From contig JAJFFN010000021.1 in the NCBI GenBank assembly GCA_021776635.1, forward strand, positions 124,001 through 188,000: 64,000 nucleotides of DNA. The letters run 5' to 3'. Below the pieces are notes generated by a model. The model had not been told where the DNA came from and searched no databases. It saw nothing but the letters and a program-made list of their open reading frames with translations. Below are positions 44,862 through 54,261 of this stretch, piece after piece. A program made the position numbers and the translations under genes. This DNA comes from Robiginitomaculum sp. GTDB taxonomy: Bacteria > Pseudomonadota > Alphaproteobacteria > Caulobacterales > Maricaulaceae. The first letter of the stretch is position 1; the number at the start of each line of letters is the position of its first letter.

Positions 44862-45062
44862 GGTTGTTCCCCTTATTTACGATTTCACCCATTTATAGAG
44901 TTTTGCATGTATATAGTAAAGCGCTTAGAGAACATAGGTTAGTCGCCTATAATAAGTATTTTGCCTGAGATTTTCCCCTAAATTTTCCTCACTGAAAATA
45001 CCTCTTGAAATTTTTGTGGACAGCCGTCAAAACATGAAGGCTGGGTAAAAAAAGAGAATAAT

Positions 45063-45476
45063 ATGCATCCATCATTAGAAAGTTTAGCAAGCGGGTTTCC
45101 ATATTTAATTTTGTATTTACTTGTTGTAAGTGCAATATATGTCGTCGGGTTGACGGTGTATGTAAAGTTGACACCGCATAAGGAAATAGCCCTCATTCGA
45201 GAGAACAATCTTGCGGCAGCTATCTCGTTTAGTGGCCTGGTCGTTGGTTTGGCATTACCCCTTGCGGCATGCTTAGTCATGAAAATAGGGATCATTGATG
45301 TTTTGGTTTGGGGGACAGTGAGCACATTGTTACAGCTATTTTTATTTCGGGTCTCTGATCTTATTTTTGCTGGCATGCCCCAGCGTATTATAGACGGGGA
45401 AGTGTCTGCGGCCACCGTTTTGGTCGCATTTAAACTCGCCGGATCAATCATACTTGCTTTTGCTATTGCAGGGTAA
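45063..45476 (+). CDS. DUF350 membrane protein
   Basis: A 137-residue inner-membrane protein with four hydrophobic segments. The DUF350 pattern is seen in ENNLAAAISFSGLVVGLALPLA and in LLQLFLFRVSDLIF. Function is unknown; the family is often found beside stress or envelope genes. It precedes a trypsin-like protease by 9 bp and probably forms an operon with it. Confidence 0.85.
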   Translation: MHPSLESLASGFPYLILYLLVVSAIYVVGLTVYVKLTPHKEIALIRENNLAAAISFSGLVVGLALPLAACLVMKIGIIDVLVWGTVSTLLQLFLFRVSDLIFAGMPQRIIDGEVSAATVLVAFKLAGSIILAFAIAG

Positions 45477-45485
45477 TCCTAAGCT

Positions 45486-46295
45486 GTGCGTATTACTAAA
45501 ATTATACCAGATTGGCTGATTTATTGTTTGTTATTGGCGATCATTATCGCCAATGTTATGAACAAGGCTGACCAAGGTGATGTTTCCATGCCGCCGCCGC
45601 AATTGGGCCCAGCTCTGCCAAACGCCAAACCCACAGACCCTGCTTTGATTGTAGAAATCGATGCACCGCATTCAGCTATTGGTACTGCCTTTGCCGTTGA
45701 CAATAGTGGCACCTGGGTAACGGCGCGTCATGTTGTAGATAGTTGTAATTCAGTGGGGTTGCGTCTGGGCGGTAACAAGCAGGTAAAAATGGATGTGGTG
45801 AAGCTTTCAAAAGACAGTGACATCGCTATATTGGAATCACGGTGGCAGCGGGCACCCCTAGCGCGAGACTTTACCAGTCGTCGGCAAATTGGAGAACGTG
45901 GTTTTTTAATCGGGTTTCCCCAAGGTCGACCCGGCGAAGTGGCAGGGGAGCTTATTGGCCGCCACAGAATGCTCATTCGCGGGCGCTACCGGACTACGGA
46001 ACCTATTTTGGCGTGGGCGGAAATTGGCCGTTCACGCGGGCTTAAGGGCTCTATTGGTGGATTATCAGGCGGGCCAGTTTTTGATAAAGACGGAGAAGTT
46101 ATAGGCCTGGTTGCCGCAGAAAGTTCAAGGCGCGGACGCGTGTATACCGTAGCACCCAGCTCACTTGCAAATGTGTTAAACCCGCCAAGTAGTGTCCCCG
46201 AAAGCGATGCTATGGCAATTGATAATTACGGACGAAGGGCCGATCAATATCGTCGTGCCCGCCGCATTGCCCAAGTGGTGTGTTTGGTGGAATAA
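45486..46295 (+). CDS. Membrane-anchored trypsin-like serine protease
   Basis: An N-terminal membrane segment (LIYCLLLAIIIANVM, residues 11–25) and a Pro-rich linker lead to a chymotrypsin-fold domain. The triad is H82 (TARHVVDSC), D112 (KDSDIAILE) and S194 (GGLSGGPVF). No PDZ domain follows, unlike DegP. The active site should face the periplasm. It starts with GTG, 9 bp after DUF350. The target is unknown. Confidence 0.85.
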   Translation: MRITKIIPDWLIYCLLLAIIIANVMNKADQGDVSMPPPQLGPALPNAKPTDPALIVEIDAPHSAIGTAFAVDNSGTWVTARHVVDSCNSVGLRLGGNKQVKMDVVKLSKDSDIAILESRWQRAPLARDFTSRRQIGERGFLIGFPQGRPGEVAGELIGRHRMLIRGRYRTTEPILAWAEIGRSRGLKGSIGGLSGGPVFDKDGEVIGLVAAESSRRGRVYTVAPSSLANVLNPPSSVPESDAMAIDNYGRRADQYRRARRIAQVVCLVE

Positions 46296-46365
46296 GTTTC
46301 GTTACTCTAGACAGACGCTTAAGTGTTAAATATGATGCTCTTTTTTCGAGGAGAAAGAGATAAAT

Positions 46366-46734
46366 ATGTCTCGCATAATCTTATGGCTAGTGGGTCTTGC
46401 CTATATTATTAACGCATTGGTGATGTGGTTCATTCCGCATTTTTGGTACGAAACCGTACCGGGCATTACCATGATGGGTCCGTTTAATTTGCATTTCATC
46501 CGCGATATTGGTTTGGCTTATCTGGTCGGCGGGGCTGGTTTAATTTACGGCATTCGTAATTCAGGCATCGCTGTGTTCGCCGCCGTCTGGCCTGCTTTTC
46601 ATGCCGTTTATCATATTTTTATCTTCTTTGGTCGCGGTGCACCACTGGATGCAATCTTTGCTATAAATTTACTTCTCATCCAAATGCCGGCCTGGGCAAG
46701 TTTATGGGCGGCTTGGTCGCGGCGTTGGGATTAA
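46366..46734 (+). CDS. Hypothetical small membrane protein
   Basis: A 122-residue protein with about four hydrophobic segments. WFIPHFWYETVPGITMMGPFNLHFIRDIGLAYLVGG and FHAVYHIFIFF give several conserved-looking aromatic and His residues, as in DoxX/DUF4345-like proteins, but I cannot assign it. GAGGAGAAAGAG precedes the ATG. It is convergent with the MscS gene, 2 bp apart. Confidence 0.7.
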   Translation: MSRIILWLVGLAYIINALVMWFIPHFWYETVPGITMMGPFNLHFIRDIGLAYLVGGAGLIYGIRNSGIAVFAAVWPAFHAVYHIFIFFGRGAPLDAIFAINLLLIQMPAWASLWAAWSRRWD

Positions 46735-46736
46735 AA

Positions 46737-48278
46737 TCAATCTTTCAAAATCCTGACTTCCCTTTGTGGCAACGGCATTTCTATACCGTGCTTTTGCAAG
46801 GTGCGCCAGACGATGAAATTTAAATCCGAGGTAAATTTGTTTTCGCCGTCGTCAATGCCTTCGCACCAAAACTCGATTGCAAATTTAATCCCAAAGTCAC
46901 CAAATTCGCGCAACTCCAAATCCGGCTTTTCCGGTTCTTGTAAGACGCTAGGATGTTTAGATACGGCTGGTATGAGTATATCTTCAAGCGTGTCTATATC
47001 AGTATTATAGGTGACAGAAAAGTACACTTCATAACGTTGGCGCGGATCAGAATGTGTCCAGTTTTCATAGGCATCTTCTATGAATTTGACATTGGGCACC
47101 ATAATGTCTTTGCCGTCTGTGGTCTCGATTGTTGCAGAGCGCATATTAAGCGCCGCCACATAACCCTCGCGGCCATCAGGTAGCAGAACATAATCGCCGA
47201 TTTTCAACGTACGGTCGAGCAGCAAGATCATGCCGGATATAAAATTTGCGGCAATTTGTTGTAAGCCAAAACCCAAGCCAAGACCAATAGCACCACCAAG
47301 AACCACCAAGGCGCCTAAATTGATACCGGCGATATTCATCAGCAATATGAACAAAATACCAAACAGAACCATTTCAAAAATCTTGGAAAACACTTCGCGG
47401 GTACCCGCATCAATACTTTCTTGTTTTTGAATAACTTCTTTACCTTTGGTGTTTGAAATCCGGCCTACCCAAAACAAGATAGAGCCAAAAATTAAAATAT
47501 TAGCGACCGTCCAAGCAGGTATGGAAATATTACCAAGTTCCAGCCTTGCGTCTTCTTGCATGAAGGCTTGAAATTCATCATACCAACCAAACACTTTGAG
47601 AACGGCTATAGGAATAGCAATCCAAATCACGACTTTTTCTACAAGTGGGTGTTTAATAAAGCGCTTGATCACTGTGTAGAGAAGGAAGACAACGGCAAGG
47701 CCTTGTGCAATTTTTACAAGCCAATTTTGACCTAGTATTGGGATGTTTTGTAGGAGCGGTGAAGCAAGTGCGTAAAACGTGATTAAGACTGCCGGAAAGA
47801 TCAAGTCTCTGAGTTGGAACGCAATTTTTTTAATGCGAAGGGCTTTGCCTTTGGTTGGGTTCTCGCGGAAAAAATCAACGCGTTTCGTCAAATTCTTTGT
47901 GACGAGACGGGCTAAATAATACCCCAATATTACGGTCGCGACCATGACAAGAAATGCTGGGCTTGTTAACCAGTCTAATATTTGTTGGCCAACTTTAGCG
48001 GTAACTTCTTTTGTGTTTTCTAGAAAAGTGGCGAATGCATCTTCTTCGATATTGGTCGTTTCAGGTGTTAATGTTTCGGATTGATTTTCTATGGGTGTTG
48101 TGTTTTCTAGGGTTGCCAGATTTGTGTTGCTGGCTATATTTTCTGACGATGCTTGTTCTGCCACGGCTGCCTCGTTCACATTCGCCCGTGTTTCTTCTAC
48201 AGTTTGAGTTTCTTCTACAGTCTGCGTTTCTTCTACAGTCTTCGTTTCTACGGGTTCGTTTTCTTGTTGCTGTGCCAT
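46737..48278 (-). CDS. MscS-family mechanosensitive ion channel
   Basis: This is an inner-membrane tension-gated channel. A long, Glu/Thr/Asn-rich N-terminal region (residues about 1–85) is followed by at least five membrane segments. The pore helix and beta domain include GALVVLGGAIGLGLGFGLQQIAANFISGMILLLDRTLKIGDYVLL-type residues, diagnostic of MscS. The start at 48278 (MAQQQENEP) has GGGGAAA upstream; a longer frame to 48341 is unlikely. VEETQT repeats near residue 14 come from an 18-bp tandem repeat. Confidence 0.92.
   Translation of the reverse strand: MAQQQENEPVETKTVEETQTVEETQTVEETRANVNEAAVAEQASSENIASNTNLATLENTTPIENQSETLTPETTNIEEDAFATFLENTKEVTAKVGQQILDWLTSPAFLVMVATVILGYYLARLVTKNLTKRVDFFRENPTKGKALRIKKIAFQLRDLIFPAVLITFYALASPLLQNIPILGQNWLVKIAQGLAVVFLLYTVIKRFIKHPLVEKVVIWIAIPIAVLKVFGWYDEFQAFMQEDARLELGNISIPAWTVANILIFGSILFWVGRISNTKGKEVIQKQESIDAGTREVFSKIFEMVLFGILFILLMNIAGINLGALVVLGGAIGLGLGFGLQQIAANFISGMILLLDRTLKIGDYVLLPDGREGYVAALNMRSATIETTDGKDIMVPNVKFIEDAYENWTHSDPRQRYEVYFSVTYNTDIDTLEDILIPAVSKHPSVLQEPEKPDLELREFGDFGIKFAIEFWCEGIDDGENKFTSDLNFIVWRTLQKHGIEMPLPQREVRILKD
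48190..48243. repeat. 18-bp tandem repeat in the MscS N-terminus
   Basis: GTTTCTTCTACAGTTTGA, GTTTCTTCTACAGTCTGC and GTTTCTTCTACAGTCTTC follow in phase, encoding VEETQT-type units in the soluble N-terminal tail. Confidence 0.88.
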
Positions 48279-48347
48279 GATTTTCCCCACTTTCGTAAAT
48301 GAATTAATCACAAGACAAGCTTTTGTAAACACATTTACCAAATTCTC

Positions 48348-48376
48348 TTGACTTTATTTAGGAAAATCACTAATTA
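48348..48376 (+). promoter_or_regulatory. Promoter of the sdpR-sdpI pair, probably giving a leaderless mRNA
   Basis: TTGACT (48348–48353), a 17-bp spacer and TAATTA (48371–48376) form a promoter. The first base of the sdpR ATG is 7 nt after the -10, where transcription should start. No Shine-Dalgarno is present. Confidence 0.55.
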
Positions 48377-48382
48377 GATAAT

Positions 48383-48658
48383 ATGTTAAATAACAAAGCA
48401 TTCAAAGCATTAGCGCATCCGGTCCGCAGGGATATCTTAAGACGACTGCGCGGCGGGCAACTAAGCGCAGGTGAAATTGCAGATGCGTACGATATATCTA
48501 AGCCTAGCATGTCAATACACTTCAAGGTGCTCAAAGAAGCCCGCCTGATACAGGCCGAACGCAAAGGTAATCATATTTATTACCGCTTAAATGTCACGGT
48601 TGGCGATGAAGTGCTTTCGGGAATTATGGATATATTTGGAATAGAGAAGGAAAAATAA
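48383..48658 (+). CDS. sdpR: ArsR-family autorepressor, SdpR-like
   Basis: A 91-residue winged-helix regulator. FKALAHPVRRDILRRLRGGQLSAGEIADAYDISKPSMSIHFKVLKEARLIQAERKGNHIYYRLN (residues 7–70; key segments FKALAHPVRRDIL and SKPSMSIHFKVL) matches the SdpR group without metal-binding cysteines. It is followed after 1 bp by an SdpI gene, the arrangement seen in the Bacillus sdpRI immunity operon. It probably represses its own operon. There is no ribosome site upstream, so translation may be leaderless. Confidence 0.88.
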   Translation: MLNNKAFKALAHPVRRDILRRLRGGQLSAGEIADAYDISKPSMSIHFKVLKEARLIQAERKGNHIYYRLNVTVGDEVLSGIMDIFGIEKEK

Positions 48659-48659
48659 C

Positions 48660-49343
48660 ATGGGAAAAATAACATTGTTTAGCTGGGCTTGTGTGCTCTT
48701 GATTTTTACGTTGGCTCTTTTAACCTGGATGCAATTACCTGAACTTACGCAATACCCTGTACATTGGGATGCGCGCGGTCTGCCAGACCGTTACGGTAGC
48801 AAGCTAGAGGTCGCTTTTTCTTTGTTTGTTATGCCGGTTGCTGCCGTATTTATTTTTCTTGTTTTCGTATTAATCCCAAAAATTGAACCTGTTCGGGCAA
48901 ATGTTACGGCAAATATGCGCCCCTATACATATATTTGGGTTTTGACCATGCTCCTTTTGGTCGGCGTGTCGGGATTTATTTCCTATAGCTATACCAATTT
49001 AGAGTTATCCCCAGAAAGGTCAAAAATACCGATTTCTTTTCTCGTTATTACCATGAGCGCATTTTTCATATTCATTGGAAATATTATGGGTAAGTTTAAA
49101 CGCAATTTTCTTATTGGTGTTAGAACACCTTGGACACTAAGCTCTGATTTGGCTTGGGACAAAACCCACAGACTTGTTGGCAAAATGTTTGTAGGTTTGG
49201 GGGTGGTCAGTATGATTGCTACGTTTGTCACGCGCGATGAAATTGCACTATATACCCTTATTGGCTTGAGCATATTCACGACAGTGTTTAGCGTGATTTA
49301 TTCTTTCATTATTTGGAAAAATGACCCAGATAAACGCAACTAA
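48660..49343 (+). CDS. sdpI: SdpI-family membrane protein
   Basis: A 227-residue protein with about six hydrophobic segments. The N-terminus has the DUF1648 pattern (LPVHW-like: QYPVHWDARGLPDRYGSK), and the C-terminal half has the SdpI motif NFLIGVRTPWTLSSDLAWDKTHRLVGK. In Bacillus SdpI gives immunity to the SdpC toxin and acts as a signal receptor. No SdpC-like toxin is seen here, so the role in this organism is open. It is coupled to sdpR. Confidence 0.9.
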   Translation: MGKITLFSWACVLLIFTLALLTWMQLPELTQYPVHWDARGLPDRYGSKLEVAFSLFVMPVAAVFIFLVFVLIPKIEPVRANVTANMRPYTYIWVLTMLLLVGVSGFISYSYTNLELSPERSKIPISFLVITMSAFFIFIGNIMGKFKRNFLIGVRTPWTLSSDLAWDKTHRLVGKMFVGLGVVSMIATFVTRDEIALYTLIGLSIFTTVFSVIYSFIIWKNDPDKRN

Positions 49344-49375
49344 GGCTATGCTTTGGTAATACTTATGCGCTAAAT

Positions 49376-49402
49376 GGGCATTCACATTAAAAGGGAATGC
49401 TC
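49376..49402 (+). promoter_or_regulatory. Hairpin enclosing the argG ribosome-binding site
   Basis: GGGCATTC and GAATGCTC pair over 8 bp (one G-T) around an 11-nt loop. The Shine-Dalgarno AAGGGA spans the loop and 3' arm, and the argG ATG follows 2 nt later. It may tune translation. Confidence 0.45.
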
Positions 49403-49404
49403 AG

Positions 49405-50631
49405 ATGTCATCAAATCCAAAAAAAGTTGTGCTCGCCTATTCCGGCGGGTTGGATACTTCAATAATTCTAAAATGGTTACAAGAAGAAAAAGGCTGTGAG
49501 GTTGTGACCTTTACGGCTGACCTTGGCCAGGGCGAAGAGTTGGAACCGGCACGGCGCAAGGCGGAAGCTGCTGGGGTCAAGGAAATATTCATTGACGATC
49601 TGCGCGAAGAGTTTGTCCGCGATTTTGTCTTCCCCATGTTTCGCGCCAATGCGTTATATGAGGGTCTATATTTGCTTGGGACATCTATTGCCCGCCCGCT
49701 TATTTCCAAACGGCAAATTGAAATTGCCCACATGGTTGGCGCTGATGCCGTCTGTCATGGTGCTACGGGCAAAGGTAATGATCAGGTACGGTTTGAGCTG
49801 GCTTATTATGCCTTAAATCCTGATATCAAAATCATTGCGCCTTGGCGCGAATGGGAGCTTAATTCCCGCACCAAGCTAATTGAATACGCCGAGAAGCACG
49901 GTATTGAAATCGCTACCGATAAGCGCGGGAAAGCTCCGTTTTCAGTCGACGCTAATATGCTGCATACGTCTTCTGAGGGCAAGGCTCTCGAAGATCCAGC
50001 CGAAGAGGCCCCAGAATTTGTCTATCAACGTACGGTGTCCCCCGAAGCCGCGCCAGACAAAGCCACCTATATTGAGGTCGGGTTTGAGCGCGGTGATGCG
50101 GTCAGTATTGACGGCACCCAAATGAGCCCGGCAACCATCTTGACGAAATTAAATGAACACGGAGGCGCTAACGGCATTGGCAGGCTTGACCTTTTGGAAA
50201 ACAGATTTGTCGGCATGAAGTCGCGCGGTATTTACGAAACGCCCGGCGGTACGGTCTTGTTGATGGCCCACCGGGGTATCGAACAAATCACGATGGATAA
50301 GGGCGCTATGCACCTGAAAGACGAATTGATGCCCAAATACGCCGAGTTGATTTATAACGGCTATTGGTATTCACCTGAGCGCGAAATGCTCCAGGCTGCC
50401 ATTGATAAATCACAAGAATTGGTCACCGGTATGGTGCGCCTTAAACTGTATAAAGGCAGCGTCAGTATTGTAGGGCGCACATCGCCTTATTCACTGTACT
50501 CACAAGAACATGTAACGTTTGAAGAAGACGATGTTTACGATCAAGCGGACGCAGGCGGTTTCATCAAAATCAACGCGCTCAGATTACGTCTGCTCAAGGC
50601 CAGAGATAAAAAAGCCGGGAAGAATGATTAA
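49405..50631 (+). CDS. argG: Argininosuccinate synthase
   Basis: ArgG joins citrulline and aspartate with ATP in arginine synthesis. The PP-motif is [18 protein letters not shown] near residue 8. [28 protein letters not shown] and [11 protein letters not shown] are diagnostic. Its 408 residues are normal for the type. A hairpin covers its ribosome site, and a strong terminator follows at 50736. Confidence 0.97.
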   Translation: MSSNPKKVVLAYSGGLDTSIILKWLQEEKGCEVVTFTADLGQGEELEPARRKAEAAGVKEIFIDDLREEFVRDFVFPMFRANALYEGLYLLGTSIARPLISKRQIEIAHMVGADAVCHGATGKGNDQVRFELAYYALNPDIKIIAPWREWELNSRTKLIEYAEKHGIEIATDKRGKAPFSVDANMLHTSSEGKALEDPAEEAPEFVYQRTVSPEAAPDKATYIEVGFERGDAVSIDGTQMSPATILTKLNEHGGANGIGRLDLLENRFVGMKSRGIYETPGGTVLLMAHRGIEQITMDKGAMHLKDELMPKYAELIYNGYWYSPEREMLQAAIDKSQELVTGMVRLKLYKGSVSIVGRTSPYSLYSQEHVTFEEDDVYDQADAGGFIKINALRLRLLKARDKKAGKND

Positions 50632-50735
50632 ATCTTGGCAATATATTTAAAAAAGCTAATGCATTTGATGGTAGGGGCTTGATTTAGAGATTTGGTTGCT
50701 CTAGGCGATGTTTATCGCTTTTAGAGATTATAAAG

Positions 50736-50775
50736 ACCGTCTGCTTCGCGCCCCGTTGCAGGCGGTTTTTGTTTG
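50736..50775 (+). terminator. Rho-independent terminator after argG
   Basis: ACCGTCTGC and GCAGGCGGT form a 9-bp stem (one G-T pair) around a 13-nt loop, followed by TTTTGTTTG. It lies 105 bp after the argG stop in a 214-bp gap that holds no gene. Confidence 0.85.
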
Positions 50776-50845
50776 CCAAAATTAATATATTTGAAATTCT
50801 ATTTTATAGGCAAATCCTCTCTGGTTTTTCCAAGGGAGTTTCTAT

Positions 50846-52561
50846 ATGAAAAGGCAAACCAAAAAAGGAAATATTATGCGCTCTCTTCTTATTGCCACCG
50901 CTACTACTGCTCTACTGATTGGATGTTCGCCAGCCAAACCTGTCGATATTTCTGAAACGCCAACTGTAGAACACACTCAAACCGCATCTGACCTACAAGC
51001 ACGTTATGACCAGATTGTTACAGTAGATTTAACGCGAACGGATACCAGTTTTCTAAATGATGAGCAGCGCAATGTGGTCAATTTATTGATCGAGGCCGCC
51101 GCCTATATGGACGAAATTTACTTGCGTCAAGTTTCGCGTACCAATCCTAAAGTCCGCGCAGATATCGCCGCTTCGGATCATGCTGAGAAAGACTTGTTGC
51201 TTAAAATGTTTGATCGCCATTTTGGCCCTTGGGATACACTTGATGAAGACCATATTTATTGGGGTGACACTGAAAAACCAAAGGGCGCCGGCTTTTATCC
51301 CACCGACATTACCAAGGAAGAATTTGCAGCATGGATAGCTGCCCATCCTGAAGACGAGAAAGCGTTTAATTCATGGTATACCATTATCTCGCGCAAAGAC
51401 GGTGGTCTGGTTGCTGAACCTTATTCGCAAGTGTATGCGCAATACTTAATACCCGCAGCAGCCAAGTTGCGCGAAGCGGCCAAACTGACTTCAAATCCTT
51501 CTTTGAAAAAATTCTTATCTTTACGCGCAGATGCTTTCTTAGATGATGATTATTACGCCAGCGAAATGGCATGGATGGATTTAACAGACACGCCCATCGA
51601 AGTCGTAATCGGGCCGTATGAGGTCTACACCGATAAATTGTTTAACGTCAAAACCGCTTTTGAAGCTTTTATCACTGTAAAAAATCCCGAAGAAAGTGCG
51701 GCGCTCTCCAAATATAAAAATTGGTTGGTTGATATGGAAAAGAACCTACCCGTAGAGGAAAGCTATAAAAACTTTGCAAGGGGTTTTAAAAGCCCGATCA
51801 TTGCCAGCTACCAGATAAAAGGCGGCGGCGATAATGTACCTGGCGTGCAAACGATTGCCTTTAATTTGCCCAATGATGAATTGGTACGCGAAGCCAAAGG
51901 TGCCAAAAAAGTTATCTTGAACAATGTGCTCGGCGCGAAATTTGATTTGATCCTTGAACCTATGGCAGAGCAAGTTTTGGTTGCTGATCAAGCAAAAATG
52001 CTCGTCAAGAAATACATGTATTACGAAACATTGTTCCACGAATTGTCCCACTCACTTGGACCTGGAAAGATTGTGGTTGACGGTAGAGAAACCGAAGTCC
52101 GAGCAGAACTACAGGAGCTATATTCGACTATCGAAGAAGGCAAAGCGGATGTCATGGGTGCTTATAACATCTTGTATATGATGCAACGCAGCGAGTTACC
52201 TGTTTCAGAAAAGAAAGCATTTTTGGCCACCTATTTTGCTGGCTTATTTCGGGCAACGCGTTGGGGAACGGACGAAGCCCACGGTGGTGGCGCGGCCTAT
52301 CAATATAGCTATTACAAAGAAGTAGGCGCCGTTAGCTGGGACGAAGGCGAAGAACGTTTTCGTGTTGATTTTGAGAAATTGGAGCAAGCCATCTCAGACT
52401 TAACAGGCATTGTTGTTGTCTTGGAAGGCAATGGTAATTATGCCAATGCCAAGGCGTTTTTGGACACATATAGAAATCTCGACGCCCATGCCAAACAGGT
52501 CATAGCCGCCACCAGTCACCTGCCAACCGACATTGCACCGATTTATCCTGATAAAATTTAG
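50846..52561 (+). CDS. Lipoprotein with M49-like (dipeptidyl-peptidase III-type) zinc site
   Basis: A signal sequence ends in the lipobox LLIGC (C27), so this is an envelope-anchored lipoprotein. The zinc motif is FHELSHSLGPG with H398, E399 and H402, followed 31 residues later by EEGKAD (E430-E431), which resembles the EECRAE of M49 peptidases. WYTIISRKDGG and the 571-residue length also fit bacterial M49-like proteins. Two start sites have good ribosome sites: 50846 (AAGGGAG upstream) and 50876 (AAGGAAA upstream); the second gives a more classic signal peptide. The first motif here is HEXXH where true M49 has HEXXXH. Substrate unknown. Confidence 0.8.
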   Translation: MKRQTKKGNIMRSLLIATATTALLIGCSPAKPVDISETPTVEHTQTASDLQARYDQIVTVDLTRTDTSFLNDEQRNVVNLLIEAAAYMDEIYLRQVSRTNPKVRADIAASDHAEKDLLLKMFDRHFGPWDTLDEDHIYWGDTEKPKGAGFYPTDITKEEFAAWIAAHPEDEKAFNSWYTIISRKDGGLVAEPYSQVYAQYLIPAAAKLREAAKLTSNPSLKKFLSLRADAFLDDDYYASEMAWMDLTDTPIEVVIGPYEVYTDKLFNVKTAFEAFITVKNPEESAALSKYKNWLVDMEKNLPVEESYKNFARGFKSPIIASYQIKGGGDNVPGVQTIAFNLPNDELVREAKGAKKVILNNVLGAKFDLILEPMAEQVLVADQAKMLVKKYMYYETLFHELSHSLGPGKIVVDGRETEVRAELQELYSTIEEGKADVMGAYNILYMMQRSELPVSEKKAFLATYFAGLFRATRWGTDEAHGGGAAYQYSYYKEVGAVSWDEGEERFRVDFEKLEQAISDLTGIVVVLEGNGNYANAKAFLDTYRNLDAHAKQVIAATSHLPTDIAPIYPDKI

Positions 52562-52577
52562 GGTGTAGGGAAGCACT

Positions 52578-53357
52578 CTATTTTTGTGCCAGCACCCATT
52601 TGGCCCAAATGATGAAAATTTTGGGCCCTTCGACGAGGTAGCGTTTCCACATGCGTTTTGGCTCAGATGCGAGGCGGTATAACCATTCAAGTCGTGCCTT
52701 TTGCATCCAACTTGGCGCCCGCTTAACCTTGCCCGCCAAAAAGTCTAGAGACGCCCCTACGCACAGACCTAAACCCTTGGCGTCTGCAGTTTTGAGCGCG
52801 GCTTTTGCGACCATTTCTTGTTGCGGGGAACCGACACAGATAAAAGTAAAACGGGCAGGATTATCGACAATAAATTGAGCTGCACTTGCTATCGATTCTG
52901 GTTTTTTACGCAGGCCCATTGGGGGCTGGTGGTGCTGCATATTGGACAAGCCGTAGCGCTTTATGACTTTAGTTATCACATCTGCATTGCCGCCAATTAC
53001 ATTAACCGGCTCATCTTTATCAATCACGTCCGCAAACAAGCGGGCCGTTAAATCAGAACCCGGCACGACGTGTAAAACCGGGCCGGAAATTTTGGCCAGT
53101 AATTGCAAAATTCGGCTGTCACAGACACTGAGCCATGCGGCTTGGTAAAGCGGCTTAAATATCTCAGGTTCTTTATTCAGGCGAACAACGTGGTCAACAT
53201 TGGGGGTCACAATAAACCGGAACCTTTCCTTTGGCGAAATTTCTGCACAACACTGTAAGGTTTGCTCCGCGTCCAAATCATCAAACCGCACACCGCAAAA
53301 TGTGGTGTCAGATGTTTTTTGTTCGTGTCCGACATTGGACTGTATGACTTGCGGCAT
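52578..53357 (-). CDS. WecG/TagA/CpsF-family glycosyltransferase
   Basis: This enzyme adds a sugar to a lipid-linked acceptor in surface polysaccharide or teichoic-acid-like synthesis. ATPNVDHVVRLNK-type residues (VTPNVDHVVRLNKEPE), VPGSDLTARLF, PMGLRKKPES and FICVGSPQQEMVAK match GT26. GASLDFLAGKVKRAPSWMQKARLEWLYRLASEPKRMWKRY is the typical end (spread over about 40 residues). The start at 53357 has CAGGAG upstream and gives 259 residues. No other polysaccharide genes flank it. Confidence 0.9.
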   Translation of the reverse strand: MPQVIQSNVGHEQKTSDTTFCGVRFDDLDAEQTLQCCAEISPKERFRFIVTPNVDHVVRLNKEPEIFKPLYQAAWLSVCDSRILQLLAKISGPVLHVVPGSDLTARLFADVIDKDEPVNVIGGNADVITKVIKRYGLSNMQHHQPPMGLRKKPESIASAAQFIVDNPARFTFICVGSPQQEMVAKAALKTADAKGLGLCVGASLDFLAGKVKRAPSWMQKARLEWLYRLASEPKRMWKRYLVEGPKIFIIWAKWVLAQK

Positions 53358-53433
53358 GTGCGGCTCCTGAATTGAGGAGCTATATGGCACAATTGCCTAA
53401 AGATACCGTTTACAAACCTAGGGTCAGGCCTAG

Positions 53434-54261
53434 CTAATCGCGCAGAAGGTCATTCACCCCAGTCTTGGCGCGTGTTTTTTTGTCAACGGTTTTTACGATA
53501 ACCGCGCAAGCAAGGCTCGGTCCGCCGTTATTATCCGGAAGAGCACCCGGGACGACGACGCTATAGGGGGGTATTTCGCCGTATGAAATGTTGCCGGATT
53601 TGCGCTCAACAATTTTAGTGGATTGGGAAATGAAAACTCCCATCGCCAAAACGGACCCTTCGCGGACAATCATACCTTCAACCACTTCCGAGCGTGCACC
53701 GATAAAACAATTGTCCTCAATAATGGTCGGATTTGCCTGTAAAGGTTCAAGCACGCCGCCAATACCAGCACCGGCAGATATATGGCAATGTTCACCGACT
53801 TGCGCACAGGAGCCAATAGATGCCCAAGTGTCAACCATGGTGCCTGTGCCGACACGGGCACCAATATTAACAAAACTGGGCATAAGAACGACGTCCGGCG
53901 CAATATAAGCACCGTGCCTGACGATGGCTCCTGGGACGGCGCGAAACCGAGCGTTCTCAAAATCACCTGCCGTCCAGCCATCAAATTTTGGGGCAACTTT
54001 ATCCCACCAAACCGAGCCACCATGTCCGCCAGAAATTGCTTGCATTGGGTTTAGGCGAAACCCCAGGAGGACAGCTTTTTTTAGCCATTGATTGACTTTC
54101 CATTCCCCGTCTTTGGTTGGGTGCGCAACACGAAAACGACCATCATCCAAACCAGAAATCGCGGTTTCTATGGCCGTGCGGTCTTCTCCTTGCGTCGTTG
54201 GTGACAATGTTGAGCGCTGTGCCCAAGCCTTTTCTATTTTGTTTTCAAGTTCCTTTGTCAT
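53434..54261 (-). CDS. dapD: Tetrahydrodipicolinate N-succinyltransferase
   Basis: DapD succinylates tetrahydrodipicolinate in the lysine/diaminopimelate pathway. A left-handed beta-helix of hexapeptide repeats runs from [34 protein letters not shown] to [49 protein letters not shown] is diagnostic. [14 protein letters not shown] residues precede it. I chose the Met at 54261 ([13 protein letters not shown]) by family N-terminus; 54276 would add five residues. It is divergent from sth. Confidence 0.95.
   Translation of the reverse strand: MTKELENKIEKAWAQRSTLSPTTQGEDRTAIETAISGLDDGRFRVAHPTKDGEWKVNQWLKKAVLLGFRLNPMQAISGGHGGSVWWDKVAPKFDGWTAGDFENARFRAVPGAIVRHGAYIAPDVVLMPSFVNIGARVGTGTMVDTWASIGSCAQVGEHCHISAGAGIGGVLEPLQANPTIIEDNCFIGARSEVVEGMIVREGSVLAMGVFISQSTKIVERKSGNISYGEIPPYSVVVPGALPDNNGGPSLACAVIVKTVDKKTRAKTGVNDLLRD

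Noticed and set aside
44978..45451. A 157-codon minus-strand frame over the DUF350 gene
   Set aside because: The plus strand has a membrane protein with family motifs and an operon partner; the minus frame has no features.
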